Shown piece after piece: positions 1 to 9,334 of a DNA stretch of 64,000 nt. The DNA is from Desulfobotulus mexicanus. Its GTDB lineage: Bacteria > Desulfobacterota > Desulfobacteria > Desulfobacterales > ASO4-4. The notes under the pieces are model-generated. The model made no database searches and was not told where the DNA came from. It saw nothing but the letters and a program-made list of their open reading frames with translations. The stretch covers positions 148,232 through 212,231 of the forward strand of contig NZ_VDMB01000003.1 in NCBI RefSeq assembly GCF_006175995.1. Reading direction: 5' to 3'. The position numbers and the translations under genes were made by a program. How positions within the stretch are numbered: the stretch's first letter is position 1; the number at the start of each line of letters is the position of its first letter.

Positions 1-134
1 TCCAGAAGTTTCAGCACTTCTTTTCCAACACAGAGCACAGCTTCCAAATCATGCAGAAACAGCCCTGACATAATCCGCCCATTCTGAAGATAGGTGCCGA
101 AACTCTCTTCCCTTGCCAGGGATTTTTCTCCCAT
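1..134 (-). CDS. Helix-turn-helix protein, N-terminal fragment (RodZ-like?)
   Basis: Only the first 44 or so codons are inside the window; the gene runs off the left edge. The ATG at 134 is preceded by a GAAGGGAT-type ribosome binding site. The translated piece contains SFGTYLQNGRIMSGLFLHDL followed by VGKEVLKLL, which matches the spacing of the N-terminal HTH of RodZ-type and related regulators (L-x3-R-x3-G-L-x-L, then a hydrophobic recognition helix). It begins 22 bases after the surA stop on the same strand, so it is probably the last gene of the mfd-surA transcript. Whether a transmembrane segment follows, as in RodZ, cannot be seen. Confidence 0.6.
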   Translation of the reverse strand, partial: MGEKSLAREESFGTYLQNGRIMSGLFLHDLEAVLCVGKEVLKLL

Positions 135-156
135 GTTTTATTTATCCCTTCAAAGG

Positions 157-1131
157 TCAGTCCAGTATCCGGACATGGACTTTTTCCCGCAACTCTGTGA
201 CCCAGGTCTGAAATCTCTTATTCACCTCCTCGTCATAGAGCTTGTCTGCAATCCCATCGGCCACTTCATCCAGGGGCCTTGGATTCTGCATACCCTTTTC
301 CAGCAACCTGAAAATCTGGATTCCCTGAGGTGTTCGCACAGGCCTTGAAATCTCATTTTCTTCCAGAACAACAATGGCTTCACGGATCACAGGAGACAGG
401 GATTCTGCATCAAACCATCCAAGCTCTCCGTCGGAACCGGCAATGCGGGAGCTGCTTTCTTCTGCGGCCAGTTCAGCAAAATTCTTTCCGGAAAGCAGAC
501 GCTGGACCATGGCTTCCGCCCTTGTCTGAAGCTCTTTTTCCTGATCTATTGTCATGGAAGAAGGAAAGGGCAGAAGAATGTGAGCAAGACGATAACGCTT
601 TACTGCTCCGAAATCCCGGGCATTTTTCTTGTAGTATGCCTCTATCTGCTCTCGGGTAATAACAATTCTCGAACGCACCTGATAGTTTACAAGGCGGGAA
701 CGAAGCATCTGATCCCGGACCTGAGTCCGGTACTGATCAAGGGTCATACCTTCGGCGGCAAGGGCCTTTTCAAAGGCCTCTACGGAAAGATCATTGGAAA
801 GGCGGAACTGCTCAACGGCCTGATCCACTTCCTGCTCCGAGATCTGAATACCCGCCTCTTCCACGGCAATATCCGTAATGGTCTGATCAATCATCTGGTT
901 CAGCATCTCTGAACGATAGCGTTCAATAAGCGCACGGGTTTCTTCAGGACCGTAGCCTGCAGACTCTATTCTTTCCCGTACAGGGAAAAAGGCCTCTTCA
1001 AAGGCCACCTGGGTAATGATCCGGTCATCCACAAGAACCAGAATTCTGTCCACAATTTTTTGTGCAAAAACAGAAGTGGTAAAGCAGCATAAAAACAAAA
1101 AAATAACGGTTTTAGCAGAACGCTTTATCAT
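157..1131 (-). CDS. surA: Periplasmic SurA-type peptidyl-prolyl isomerase/chaperone
   Basis: 324 residues. A signal peptide (residues 1-23, ending FTTSVFA before QKIVDRI) sends it to the periplasm. Residues about 30-150 form the SurA N-terminal chaperone region (ILVLVDDRIITQVAFEEAF), and residues about 178-280 are one parvulin rotamase domain with the family signatures RLAHILLPFP, GSDGELGWF and TPQGIQIFRL. E. coli SurA has two parvulin domains, so this is the shorter single-domain form common in Desulfobacterota. It should fold outer-membrane proteins. The start lies 3 bases after the stop of the upstream lipoprotein gene, so the two are co-transcribed and probably act together. Confidence 0.9.
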   Translation of the reverse strand: MIKRSAKTVIFLFLCCFTTSVFAQKIVDRILVLVDDRIITQVAFEEAFFPVRERIESAGYGPEETRALIERYRSEMLNQMIDQTITDIAVEEAGIQISEQEVDQAVEQFRLSNDLSVEAFEKALAAEGMTLDQYRTQVRDQMLRSRLVNYQVRSRIVITREQIEAYYKKNARDFGAVKRYRLAHILLPFPSSMTIDQEKELQTRAEAMVQRLLSGKNFAELAAEESSSRIAGSDGELGWFDAESLSPVIREAIVVLEENEISRPVRTPQGIQIFRLLEKGMQNPRPLDEVADGIADKLYDEEVNKRFQTWVTELREKVHVRILD

Positions 1132-1133
1132 AA

Positions 1134-1934
1134 TTACAAGCCTGCTTCCTCATGCAGATCCACGTCAGGGGCCGGATCCGGGGGCAAGTGCAAAACATCC
1201 CCCCCTTCCTCACCCAGTTTGGCCAACAGGGGCCGGGCTTCCGGAAAAACCCTGTAAAGAAGCTCCGTATGAACCTTTACGGACATGCCTTCTTTCTTCT
1301 CCTGCAACCATTTCCCATAGACTTTTTCCGATTCCTGCCTGCGGAAACGGGTGATCAGCTCTTCTGTAAGCTCTTGGGTCAGCTCAACTTCCTCTGGTTT
1401 TTTACCAACGGATCTGCAATACGCCAGCAGAGCACCCTTCAGGGCTTCCGAAGTGATAATAATTTCACGCTCCATAATACTTTTTACAAGCTTTTCCGTC
1501 AGAAGCCTGCGACGAAGCCCCTGCATCCATGCCCTTTCAGATATCACATTTTCCGAAAGCATACTTTCAAAAATACCCTCCGGATACATGGAACGGATTT
1601 CTTCTGCAGATTCCTCAAGATATGCTTCTGAAACCTCTATACCCGCTTCCATGGCGGCCACTTCCAGAACAAGGCTTTCTGCAAGATCTTTCAGCACACG
1701 ATAATGCAGGGATCTTCGAATGATCTGCTCCTGAAGCAGATTATGTTCATAGCCAGCCTTGGCCATCTCATAGGCATCTTTATATTCACCAAGGCTGATT
1801 CTTTTTTCACCAAGCTCCAGAACCCAGCTTTCATCTTCTGGCTGTATAAAGCTGCAGCCAATAAACATAGGCGCCAGACTTATCAGAGCAATAAAAAAAT
1901 ACAAAAAGAAAGTGTTTCCGGAAAAGGGCTTCAT
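1134..1934 (-). CDS. SurA-N-like periplasmic lipoprotein
   Basis: 266 residues from the ATG at 1934, which has a GAGAGG ribosome binding site 3 bases away. A longer frame to 2009 would overlap mfd and has no such site. The N-terminus is a lipoprotein signal (hydrophobic stretch ending MFIGC), so Cys about 27 would be lipidated. The body resembles SurA/PpiC N-terminal chaperone regions (AGIEVSEAYLEES, helical, charged), but no parvulin rotamase signature is present. It sits between mfd and surA on one transcript. An outer-membrane biogenesis chaperone is the likely role; this is inference from fold resemblance and neighbours. Confidence 0.7.
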   Translation of the reverse strand: MKPFSGNTFFLYFFIALISLAPMFIGCSFIQPEDESWVLELGEKRISLGEYKDAYEMAKAGYEHNLLQEQIIRRSLHYRVLKDLAESLVLEVAAMEAGIEVSEAYLEESAEEIRSMYPEGIFESMLSENVISERAWMQGLRRRLLTEKLVKSIMEREIIITSEALKGALLAYCRSVGKKPEEVELTQELTEELITRFRRQESEKVYGKWLQEKKEGMSVKVHTELLYRVFPEARPLLAKLGEEGGDVLHLPPDPAPDVDLHEEAGL

Positions 1935-1995
1935 GGTCCTCTCTGGCGGGATCAAAGATTTTTCCCATCTGGAAAAAAATACTGTATGCAACCCT

Positions 1996-4900
1996 TCAGC
2001 CGTTAACACGGGCCAGAATTTCTTTCAAGATGTTTCTGGCCTGCACCATAGGAGGCTGCCTGCGATCCTTAAGCAGTTCCACCTTCAGACTGCCGTCGGA
2101 AAGAAAAACCATGGACTGGGGAAAAACATCCATCACTTCAGCAATGGCAAGGGGTCTTTTCTGGTGAACCTCTGAAAAAACCAGTACCAGATGACGGTCC
2201 GTCAGGTCTAAGCGGCGGACACCTGCCTTCACACAAAGTACCTTCAGCATAATTTTTAAAAGTATATTCCCTGCCTCCACCGGAAGAGCGCCGTAACGGT
2301 CCGTCAGCTCCTCCCGGAAAACCTTGATCTCCCCTATGGATACCATGCGGGAAAGCTTGCGGTAAATGGCAATGCGCTGATCAATGTCAGGAACATAGGA
2401 TTCTGGAATATAGGCATTCATGGAAAGGTTGATTTCCGGCTCCAGGGGATCCAGAACCGGCTCTCCCTTAAGTTCTGAAACGGCATTTTCCATAAGCTGA
2501 AGGAACATATCATAGCCAACGGCTGCGATGTGCCCTGACTGACTGGCGCCAAGGGCAGCGCCCCCTCCACGGATCTGAAGGTCGCTCATGGCTATCTGGA
2601 AACCGGAGCCAAGATCGGAGTGCTCCATGAGAACTTTCAGTCTGCGCATGGCATCCTTTGAAAGACGGCTTTCCTCGGGCACAAAGAGATAGGCATAGGC
2701 CTGCACCTCTCCCCTGCCAATACGCCCCCTAAGCTGATAGAGCTGGGAAAGCCCGAAACGGTCTGCCCGGTTGACAATCATGGTGTTAGCCGAAGGAATA
2801 TCCAACCCTGATTCAATGATGGTGGTGCAGACGAGAAGATCCGTTTCCTTCCGGATAAAGGACAGCATCTGGTTCTCAAGATCCTCTTCCTTCATCCTTC
2901 CATGGGCCACACCTATGCGTACATCGGGCAGAAGCTCCCGCAGGCGGGCCGCCTGTCCTTCAATACTGTTAATATTATTGTGAACAAAAAAGACCTGCCC
3001 TCCCCTTTCCATCTCCCGGTTCACGGACTCCCGGATAATACTTTCATCATACTCGGATATATAGGAAATAATGGCCTGACGCTCTTCCGGTGGTGTGGCA
3101 ATCACACTGATATCCCGCATACCCATCAAAGACATGTGCAGGGTACGGGGAATAGGTGTGGCGGTCAAAGCCAGCACATCCACGGTTTCCCGCATTTTTT
3201 TCAAGATCTCCTTATGACGGACCCCGAATCGCTGCTCCTCATCAATGACCACCAGACCAAGATCCTTAAACTGCACATCCTTCTGCAAAAGCCTGTGGGT
3301 ACCTATGACAATATCCAGACGACCGTCACCCATCTCCGCAATGATCCTTCGCTGCTCCTTCGGGCTGCGGAAGCGGTCCAGGGCCGCAAGGCGGACGGCA
3401 TAGTTCTCAAATCGCTGGGTAAAGCTTCTGTAATGCTGTTCCGCCAAAATAGTGGTGGGAACCAGCACCGCCACCTGTCGCCCGTCCATTACGGCCTGAA
3501 AGGCCGCCCGCAGTGCCACTTCCGTTTTTCCGTATCCCACATCTCCGCAGACCAGCCTATCCATGGGTGAAGAACTGGCCATGTCCTCCAGCACATCGCC
3601 TATGACCTTAAGCTGATCCGGTGTTTCCTCATAGGGAAAGGCCGCCTCAAAATCCTGAAACCGGTTGTCCGGAGAGGAAAAGGCCTTGCGGGTATGAACT
3701 TTCCGGGCCGCATAAAGGGCTAAAAGCTCTCCAGCCATTTTCTCCACAGAGGCCTTGGCCTTTTCACGGGCCTTGTCCCAGCCTTTGCCACCCATTTTGT
3801 CCAGCACAGGATCAAGGCCGTCCACACCCACATATTTGTGGAGAATACCCATGCGGTCCACGGGAAGATACAGGCGATCACCATCTTTGTAGGTAAGCAG
3901 AATAAAATCACTTAGAACACCATTCAGCCGCAGTTTCTCAAGCCCCTCAAAACGGCCCAGCCCATGATCCGCATGGACCACTATATCCCCTTCACGCAGC
4001 TCCCCAAGGTTGAGAAAACGATCCTTCACCCCGCCCTTGCGGGCCTTTCTTCTGCGGCGCTTAGCCCCGAAAATCTCATCCTCACTGATGAGGGCCAGCC
4101 CTTCTTCCTCCCAGACAAAACCTGCACGGATACGCCCCTCACAAAGCCAGATGCCCGGACGCTTCGCACCATAAATTTCTTTGAATGAAAGGACGGTACT
4201 TACGGACACCTCATAGGCAGCCAGAAGATCCTTCACCCGGCTTACCTGGGAAGATGTTGCACAGACTATGCAGGTTCTGCAGCCTTCCCTCACACGGGTC
4301 TGCAACCAGTGCACAAGGGGCAGCAAGGGCTGCATTCCTCCACGAAGACCAGCAAGCTCACCCCGGATGGACAAATTCTCCTGAACATGGAAATCAAGAC
4401 CTTCCCCCTGCAAAGGAAGAGTATCCCGAAAAAGCACACACCTTGCCGAGGCCATGCGCCTGCTGATGTACTCCCAGTCCACGTAAAGATCAGATACCGA
4501 AACGGCAAGGCGCTGGGCGGCAAGGGCTTCTTTACGGGCCATCTCCACCCTCTGGGTCTGACGCTCCACAAGAATGGAACATGCCTCCGGCTGATCCATA
4601 ATAAAAAGGGTCTCAGGAGAAAGATAATCCAGCAGAAAAGCAGGCTCTTCATAAACAAGGGAAAGCTGCCCCTCTATGGCGGGATGAATCCCTTCATCCC
4701 GTATGCGTTCCACAATCTCACGGACCTTGCCGACACCAAAACCTGCTTCTGCGGATTCCTGACGAACCCGCCCAAGCATGGCTTCCACCGTGGAAGGCTC
4801 AAGTACCATTTCTTTTGCGGGCAACACCACAACCGCATCGGTATCTTTAAGTTTACGCTGGGTCACCGCAGAAAAAAAACGGATGGATTCCACCTGATCC

Positions 4901-5490
4901 CCGAAAAATTCAATGCGCACAGGATCATCATGTCCGGGAGAGTAAAAATCCAGAATCCCCCCCCGTAAAGCAAAATCTCCGGGTTCTTCCACAAGGGTAG
5001 TTCGCTGATACCCTGACGCAATCATCTTTGACACCAGCAAATCCCTGTCTAAACTTTCACCGGAGGATATCACCCGGCTGAAGGCCACCAGAGTTTCAGG
5101 AGGTATCACCCGCTGGGCAAGGGTATCCGCTGACACAATCAGAACAGGGGCATGCTCTCCTAAGATACAGCTGTAAAGAAACCGAAGTCTTCGTGCTGCA
5201 GTTTCACCATGGCAGGCCATGGCCTGATAGGGCAGTACATGATAAGCTGGGAAAATATCAGCATCAGGCCCTTCTCCATCCCGGAAAAAATGCAGCCTTT
5301 CCAGAAGCTCTTCCCCCTCTTTCTGACCGGGAACAACCATAATTATCGGTCTTTTTTCCGCTGCTGCAAGAACGGAAACCACAAAGGAGCGGGCTGCATC
5401 AGGAATATTGCCACAAGCTATGGAAGATTTTCCGGAAGACAGCAGGCTTTTCAGTATGCTAAGTTTTTTTTTCTCTTGATTTTGCGCCAT
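1996..5490 (-). CDS. mfd: Transcription-repair coupling factor Mfd
   Basis: 1164 residues, normal Mfd length. Mfd removes RNA polymerase stalled at DNA damage and recruits UvrA. The order of domains is intact: a UvrB-like N-terminal module (AYHVLPYQAM near residue 95), the CarD-like RNA polymerase interaction domain (LREGDIVVHADHGLGRFEGL, about 495-560), and the RecG-like translocase with Walker A GDVGYGKTE near 648, DEEQRFG near 750 and the RGRIGRG motif. A C-terminal TRCF domain ends near 1110. It heads the leftward group with the two SurA-like genes and starts 30 bases from the divergent tRNA-Thr. Confidence 0.97.
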   Translation of the reverse strand: MAQNQEKKKLSILKSLLSSGKSSIACGNIPDAARSFVVSVLAAAEKRPIIMVVPGQKEGEELLERLHFFRDGEGPDADIFPAYHVLPYQAMACHGETAARRLRFLYSCILGEHAPVLIVSADTLAQRVIPPETLVAFSRVISSGESLDRDLLVSKMIASGYQRTTLVEEPGDFALRGGILDFYSPGHDDPVRIEFFGDQVESIRFFSAVTQRKLKDTDAVVVLPAKEMVLEPSTVEAMLGRVRQESAEAGFGVGKVREIVERIRDEGIHPAIEGQLSLVYEEPAFLLDYLSPETLFIMDQPEACSILVERQTQRVEMARKEALAAQRLAVSVSDLYVDWEYISRRMASARCVLFRDTLPLQGEGLDFHVQENLSIRGELAGLRGGMQPLLPLVHWLQTRVREGCRTCIVCATSSQVSRVKDLLAAYEVSVSTVLSFKEIYGAKRPGIWLCEGRIRAGFVWEEEGLALISEDEIFGAKRRRRKARKGGVKDRFLNLGELREGDIVVHADHGLGRFEGLEKLRLNGVLSDFILLTYKDGDRLYLPVDRMGILHKYVGVDGLDPVLDKMGGKGWDKAREKAKASVEKMAGELLALYAARKVHTRKAFSSPDNRFQDFEAAFPYEETPDQLKVIGDVLEDMASSSPMDRLVCGDVGYGKTEVALRAAFQAVMDGRQVAVLVPTTILAEQHYRSFTQRFENYAVRLAALDRFRSPKEQRRIIAEMGDGRLDIVIGTHRLLQKDVQFKDLGLVVIDEEQRFGVRHKEILKKMRETVDVLALTATPIPRTLHMSLMGMRDISVIATPPEERQAIISYISEYDESIIRESVNREMERGGQVFFVHNNINSIEGQAARLRELLPDVRIGVAHGRMKEEDLENQMLSFIRKETDLLVCTTIIESGLDIPSANTMIVNRADRFGLSQLYQLRGRIGRGEVQAYAYLFVPEESRLSKDAMRRLKVLMEHSDLGSGFQIAMSDLQIRGGGAALGASQSGHIAAVGYDMFLQLMENAVSELKGEPVLDPLEPEINLSMNAYIPESYVPDIDQRIAIYRKLSRMVSIGEIKVFREELTDRYGALPVEAGNILLKIMLKVLCVKAGVRRLDLTDRHLVLVFSEVHQKRPLAIAEVMDVFPQSMVFLSDGSLKVELLKDRRQPPMVQARNILKEILARVNG

Positions 5491-5519
5491 GGTACCTGTA
5501 TTAATTTTTTCTGTTTGTT

Positions 5520-5595
5520 GCCGGCGTAACTCAGTTGGTAGAGTAGCTGATTCGTAATCAGCAAGTCAGCAGTTCGACTCTGCTCGTCGGCTCCA
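5520..5595 (+). tRNA. tRNA-Thr (anticodon CGT)
   Basis: A 76-base cloverleaf. The acceptor strand GCCGGCG pairs with CGTCGGC with one G-T wobble. The anticodon stem GCTGA/TCAGC encloses TTCGTAA with anticodon CGT at 5553-5555, reading ACG. The T arm is AGCAG-TTCGACT-CTGCT, and CCA is encoded at 5593-5595. It is divergent from mfd and followed by a strong terminator. Confidence 0.95.
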
Positions 5596-5607
5596 TCTGA
5601 ATGGAAC

Positions 5608-5640
5608 GGGATTTTTCGCTTGCCGGAAAATCCCTTTTTT
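5608..5640 (+). terminator. Rho-independent terminator of tRNA-Thr
   Basis: GGGATTTT pairs with AAAATCCC across a loop of about 10 bases and is followed by a run of six T. It starts 13 bases after the tRNA 3' end. Confidence 0.8.
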
Positions 5641-5856
5641 ATGGTTCCTTAACCTGTTTTTAAAGGATCAGGGTGCCACACACTTTCCAGGATTCCCTGC
5701 TACGGACAATATTTATTCATAATTAAGAGTCCCTAAAATCCCCTTAAAGTAAAAACGGGCTCATCATAAACGAATCCCCGGAGAGGACAACTGAAAAAAT
5801 ACCCGGGACATGACCTGATCCGGTACTCCTCTTCCCCTTAAGAAAAATATGTTGCC

Positions 5857-5885
5857 TTGACTTGCATCTAACTGCCATATATGTA
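5857..5885 (+). promoter_or_regulatory. Sigma70-type promoter for the 5944 gene and ihfA
   Basis: TTGACT at 5857-5862 is separated by 17 bases from TATGTA at 5880-5885. It lies about 60 bases upstream of the start codon at 5944 in an otherwise non-coding stretch (5641-5943) where nothing else is recognisable. Confidence 0.55.
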
Positions 5886-5943
5886 AACTTTTTTATGCAG
5901 AGGATTTCTGCCTGAAGCCCGTTTCATATGTGAGGGAAGTCTG

Positions 5944-6264
5944 ATGAACTGCATTGACGGTATTGAAGGTGTAGCTAAAAAGATCATTGACACACTTTAT
6001 CACACCGCCCTGGAACAGGGCTGCGATGATACGGAATGTATCCGATGCTTAAGGGCTGCCGTTGAAGGTGCAGGCAACTTTGTAAGCAGCAACCGGGAAG
6101 TGGTCAGTGATCCCAGCCTGCTGACCCGTGAGCTTTATATTTATGCAAAAACGCTGTGGCTGTCCGCCCGGAGCAAAGGACCGGAAGAAAAAAAGGAACC
6201 TGACGAAGAATATTACGGTTACTACTTTGACCGTATCTATCACGAACAGAACTACCCCCTCTGA
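5944..6264 (+). CDS. Small acidic protein of unknown function
   Basis: 106 residues, start preceded by GAGGGAAG. No recognised domain. The first half is helical with three cysteines in a short stretch (GCDDTECIRCLRAAVEGAG, residues about 26-44); the tail is acidic and tyrosine-rich (PDEEYYGYYFDRIY). There is no signal peptide or membrane segment. It precedes ihfA by 49 bases on the same strand behind one promoter, so it is probably co-transcribed with it. No function is claimed. Confidence 0.6.
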   Translation: MNCIDGIEGVAKKIIDTLYHTALEQGCDDTECIRCLRAAVEGAGNFVSSNREVVSDPSLLTRELYIYAKTLWLSARSKGPEEKKEPDEEYYGYYFDRIYHEQNYPL

Positions 6265-6313
6265 ATGTAAAACCTGTGGGTAAAAACACGAAAAAAAGAC
6301 TTCAGGAGTAGCA

Positions 6314-6601
6314 ATGGCGCTGACCAAAAATGACATCGTGGAAAGAATCAGCAGTACAGGCTTCAACAAAAAAAAATCCGTGGATATTGTTGAGACCCTG
6401 CTGATGATTATGAAAGACCAGCTGGCAGAAGGCAATGACGTACTGATTTCCGGTTTCGGAAAATTCTGCGTCAAAGAAAAGAATGCCCGCAGGGGACGCA
6501 ATCCTGCCACGGGCAGTGATCTTATTCTCCGGCCCCGAAGGGTTGTAACCTTTAAATGTTCCGGCAAGCTCAGGGATTCCATCAACGGTCCGGAATCCTG
6601 A
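6314..6601 (+). CDS. ihfA: Integration host factor alpha subunit
   Basis: 95 residues, the normal IHF/HU length. IHF bends DNA sharply and serves in promoter architecture, replication and site-specific recombination. The family signature GFGKF (about 50-54) is followed by the DNA-intercalating arm RRGRNPATG (about 60-68) with its conserved proline, then RPRRVVTFK. The N-terminal MALTKNDIVERI and the arm sequence favour IhfA over HU, though subunit assignment by eye is not certain. AGGAG lies 5 bases before the ATG. Confidence 0.9.
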   Translation: MALTKNDIVERISSTGFNKKKSVDIVETLLMIMKDQLAEGNDVLISGFGKFCVKEKNARRGRNPATGSDLILRPRRVVTFKCSGKLRDSINGPES

Positions 6602-6620
6602 AAAACGGCCCTGCTTTTAT

Positions 6621-6665
6621 CATCCAGCAGCAGAGGACAGAAAAAATATCCTCTTCTGCTGGATG
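6621..6665. terminator. Strong hairpin between convergent ihfA and kinase gene
   Basis: CATCCAGCAGCAGAGGA (6621-6637) and TCCTCTTCTGCTGGATG (6649-6665) are 17-base arms with one mismatch around an A-rich loop. It lies just after ihfA. No long T run follows on either side, so termination may be weak. Confidence 0.6.
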
Positions 6666-6848
6666 AACCTCTCCCGACAACCAAACACCATGCCCCTGTC
6701 ACCAATGGGTCCCTTTACCACAGGACCTTTTATAAACACCTGTTCTTTCAACATGTAACAGACAAAAGATACACGGGCCATGGGTCAGATCAAAAAGTTG
6801 AAGCAAAAAATAAGGCTTCAGCAATCCAGAAAAAAATAACGCTCCGAT

Positions 6849-8633
6849 TCATCCCGTAAGCTCATCAGGAAAATAATCCAAAACAAGATCCGGCCTCTCT
6901 CCAGCTACTTCCATGGGGATCCATACCGAAATACAACAGCCTTCACCGGGGCGGGAACGGATCTCAAAGCGTCCTCCCAGAAGGGCCACACGCTCTGCCA
7001 TCCCCTTAAGTCCCATTCCCCTTTCCGAAGATACGGAACTTTCCCGTATTTCCGAATCAAAGCCCACACCATTATCACGAATACGCAGAATAATCTCCGG
7101 ATGGGAGGCAATCAGCCGGATATCCACATTAGTGGCCCCTGCATGCTTACGTATATTTGCCAAAGCTTCCTGCACAAGACGGTAAAGGTTGATTTCCCTG
7201 TCAAAATCCCTGGCCGAACCTTCCATACCTGCTGTAACAAAATTCACCGGAATACCCGTGTACTCGGAAAACTCCTGACAATATCGGTAAATGGTCCGTG
7301 GAAGTCCCAGGGTATCGAGATCCGGCGGACGAAGGGCATAGGCAATTTCCCTTAAATCCCGAATGGCATCCTGCAGACGTCGCGAAAGGTGGGAAGTCTG
7401 ACGGCGTATGGGTGATCCGGATTCAAGCTGCATGGCCATGTCTTCAAAGGCTATGCGTAAGGATGAAAGATCCTGAGCCACATGATCATGCAGATCTCTG
7501 GCTATCCTGTGTCTTTCATTCTCAAGGGCCCGCAGCAGTTCATGGGTAAGCTGTGCAATACGGCGCTCCGCACGTTTTTGTTGAGAAATATCCGTAATAA
7601 CCGCAAAACTACCCTGAAAAGCCCCCTTTTCATCCAGAAGGGCTTCTGCAGAAATAATCACAGGTATGCTGTTTCCGCTCTTATCCACCAGGCAGGCCTC
7701 ATAGGCACTGCGTTGTCCTGTTTTTCTTTTTTCAAACTCATTTTTAACCCTTATTTTTGCAGTCCCATCAATGAAATCAGAAAAATGACGGCCCAGCATT
7801 TCTTCCCTTGAAAAAGCCAGAAGCTCACACATGCGGTCATTTACATAAACAATTTCTCCATCGGGACCGGAAACTCCCAGGCAATCATTCATGCGCTCCA
7901 CAAGGTGCCGGTAACGCATGCGGGATTCAGCCACCCTTTCGGCCAGTTCTCTGGCCTGTTTCTGTAATTTCATCTTGGTTTCTTCAAGGGCTTTTCTGGT
8001 CTTATATTCCTTAATACGCAGACGATGATTGGTCTCAGCAGCCATGAGACAGATCCCAAGGGTCACCAGAACCAGAATATGACTTAGAAAAAAAAGCGAA
8101 ATCTGTTCCGCCCCGCTTTTCCAAAGAATCACAAGAGTATAAAAAAGATAAGGTATAAAAAGGTGGGGAAGCATCATGCGCGAGGGCAGGGCCATGATGG
8201 AAGAAAAAGCCACAATGACCATGAGAAAACCGGCATAATAGGAAGTCCGGTAACCATCTGTAACAACAACAATGATGATCATTGCAAAGGCGCAGACATG
8301 AAATCCGGCAAAGGCTAGCCTTGCACTTTGAAAGCCCAGATCTATGCGCCGGTTGACCCAGAAAAGCATCAGGCATGCCAGGCCTGTCCCAAAGCGCAAA
8401 GGGATAAGGCGCCATATTTTATCGGGATAATAGGCCCAGTCCGTAACTGTAAAGAAAGGAAAAAGCAGCGCTGCAAGCACAAGGATCAGGCTGGTCCGGT
8501 CCCTTACCAGAGCTGCCTGATCATCCTCAAACCCTCTGCCTGTCCCACCACTAAAATAATTTTTCCATCTGAGGCCTATGCAGGAAGCTGACCTTGCAGC
8601 CCCTGCAAGGCCACCTTTTAAATAAAACCACAT
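6849..8633 (-). CDS. Membrane sensor histidine kinase, NarX/DegS type with PAS
   Basis: 594 residues from the ATG at 8633, which has AAGGTG upstream; a TTG-initiated longer frame starts at 8648. Residues about 45-200 hold six or so hydrophobic segments (integral membrane sensor), then a coiled coil and a PAS domain (about 244-345, ending VITDISQQKRAE). The HisKA_3 phospho-acceptor is RHRIARDLHDHVAQDLSSLR near 376-395. The ATPase has the N box EALANIRKHAGA, DNGVGFD near 521 and GMGLKGM near 540. Kinases of this type pair with LuxR-type regulators, but none is adjacent, so it is an orphan here. Signal unknown. Confidence 0.9.
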   Translation of the reverse strand: MWFYLKGGLAGAARSASCIGLRWKNYFSGGTGRGFEDDQAALVRDRTSLILVLAALLFPFFTVTDWAYYPDKIWRLIPLRFGTGLACLMLFWVNRRIDLGFQSARLAFAGFHVCAFAMIIIVVVTDGYRTSYYAGFLMVIVAFSSIMALPSRMMLPHLFIPYLFYTLVILWKSGAEQISLFFLSHILVLVTLGICLMAAETNHRLRIKEYKTRKALEETKMKLQKQARELAERVAESRMRYRHLVERMNDCLGVSGPDGEIVYVNDRMCELLAFSREEMLGRHFSDFIDGTAKIRVKNEFEKRKTGQRSAYEACLVDKSGNSIPVIISAEALLDEKGAFQGSFAVITDISQQKRAERRIAQLTHELLRALENERHRIARDLHDHVAQDLSSLRIAFEDMAMQLESGSPIRRQTSHLSRRLQDAIRDLREIAYALRPPDLDTLGLPRTIYRYCQEFSEYTGIPVNFVTAGMEGSARDFDREINLYRLVQEALANIRKHAGATNVDIRLIASHPEIILRIRDNGVGFDSEIRESSVSSERGMGLKGMAERVALLGGRFEIRSRPGEGCCISVWIPMEVAGERPDLVLDYFPDELTG

Positions 8634-8727
8634 TACCTGCACCTTCAACCGGCATCATGCCAGATAACTCATTCCATCAACAGCAGGATAAAATCCTGGT
8701 GACATAAATTTTTCATGATCAAATACA

Positions 8728-9282
8728 TCAGGGCCAGACAAAGCCCTTTTGCGCCATTTCTTCACGGTTCAGGCCTTCCAGTTCATGGGGAAGAACAATC
8801 CAGTCCCTTGGTCCGAAAATCCGGTAGAAATAATCCGGGCGGATACATACCTCGGTATTTTCAGGCTTGTAATAAAGGGAGGCAAGGGAAAGATGGACAT
8901 CCGGGTATGGAAGTGCTGCAACAATGGCATCACGTACCGCAAGGAAAGTTCTGCCCCGGTCAAAGATATCATCCACCACAAGGATACGGATTCCAGGTTT
9001 TACATGGCGGATCACAGCATCGACATTTTCCACCGAGACCTCTTCTTCGGCCTCAAAAAAACCCTTATATGAACGCGCCTGGATAGTCGCATAGTCCTTG
9101 GCCTTTCCCGTCAGCACCATAAAAACTTCCTGCATATAAATGGAGACCTGGGCCCCACCTCGGGTCACACCGACAAAAAGATCAAAATCCAGCCCCTTTC
9201 GAAAAAGATCTTTGGCAAAGGCCCAACAATCCTGCTCCATCTGACCTGCGGATATATACTGCTTCTCATGGACTGTTTCCAT
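8728..9282 (-). CDS. Purine-type phosphoribosyltransferase
   Basis: 184 residues with the PRPP-binding signature ILVVDDIFDRGRT at about residues 100-112. This is the type I phosphoribosyltransferase fold, which joins a free base to PRPP to make the nucleotide. The hood region FVGVTRGGAQVSIYM is also typical. It lies 52 bases downstream of a nucleobase permease on the same strand, which supports purine salvage; whether the substrate is hypoxanthine, guanine, xanthine or adenine cannot be read from sequence alone. Good AGGAG site before the ATG. Confidence 0.85.
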   Translation of the reverse strand: METVHEKQYISAGQMEQDCWAFAKDLFRKGLDFDLFVGVTRGGAQVSIYMQEVFMVLTGKAKDYATIQARSYKGFFEAEEEVSVENVDAVIRHVKPGIRILVVDDIFDRGRTFLAVRDAIVAALPYPDVHLSLASLYYKPENTEVCIRPDYFYRIFGPRDWIVLPHELEGLNREEMAQKGFVWP

Positions 9283-9334
9283 GCGTCTCCTGTTTTACGG
9301 AAATAATTTAAAAAAATACAAAAGCTTCAAATAC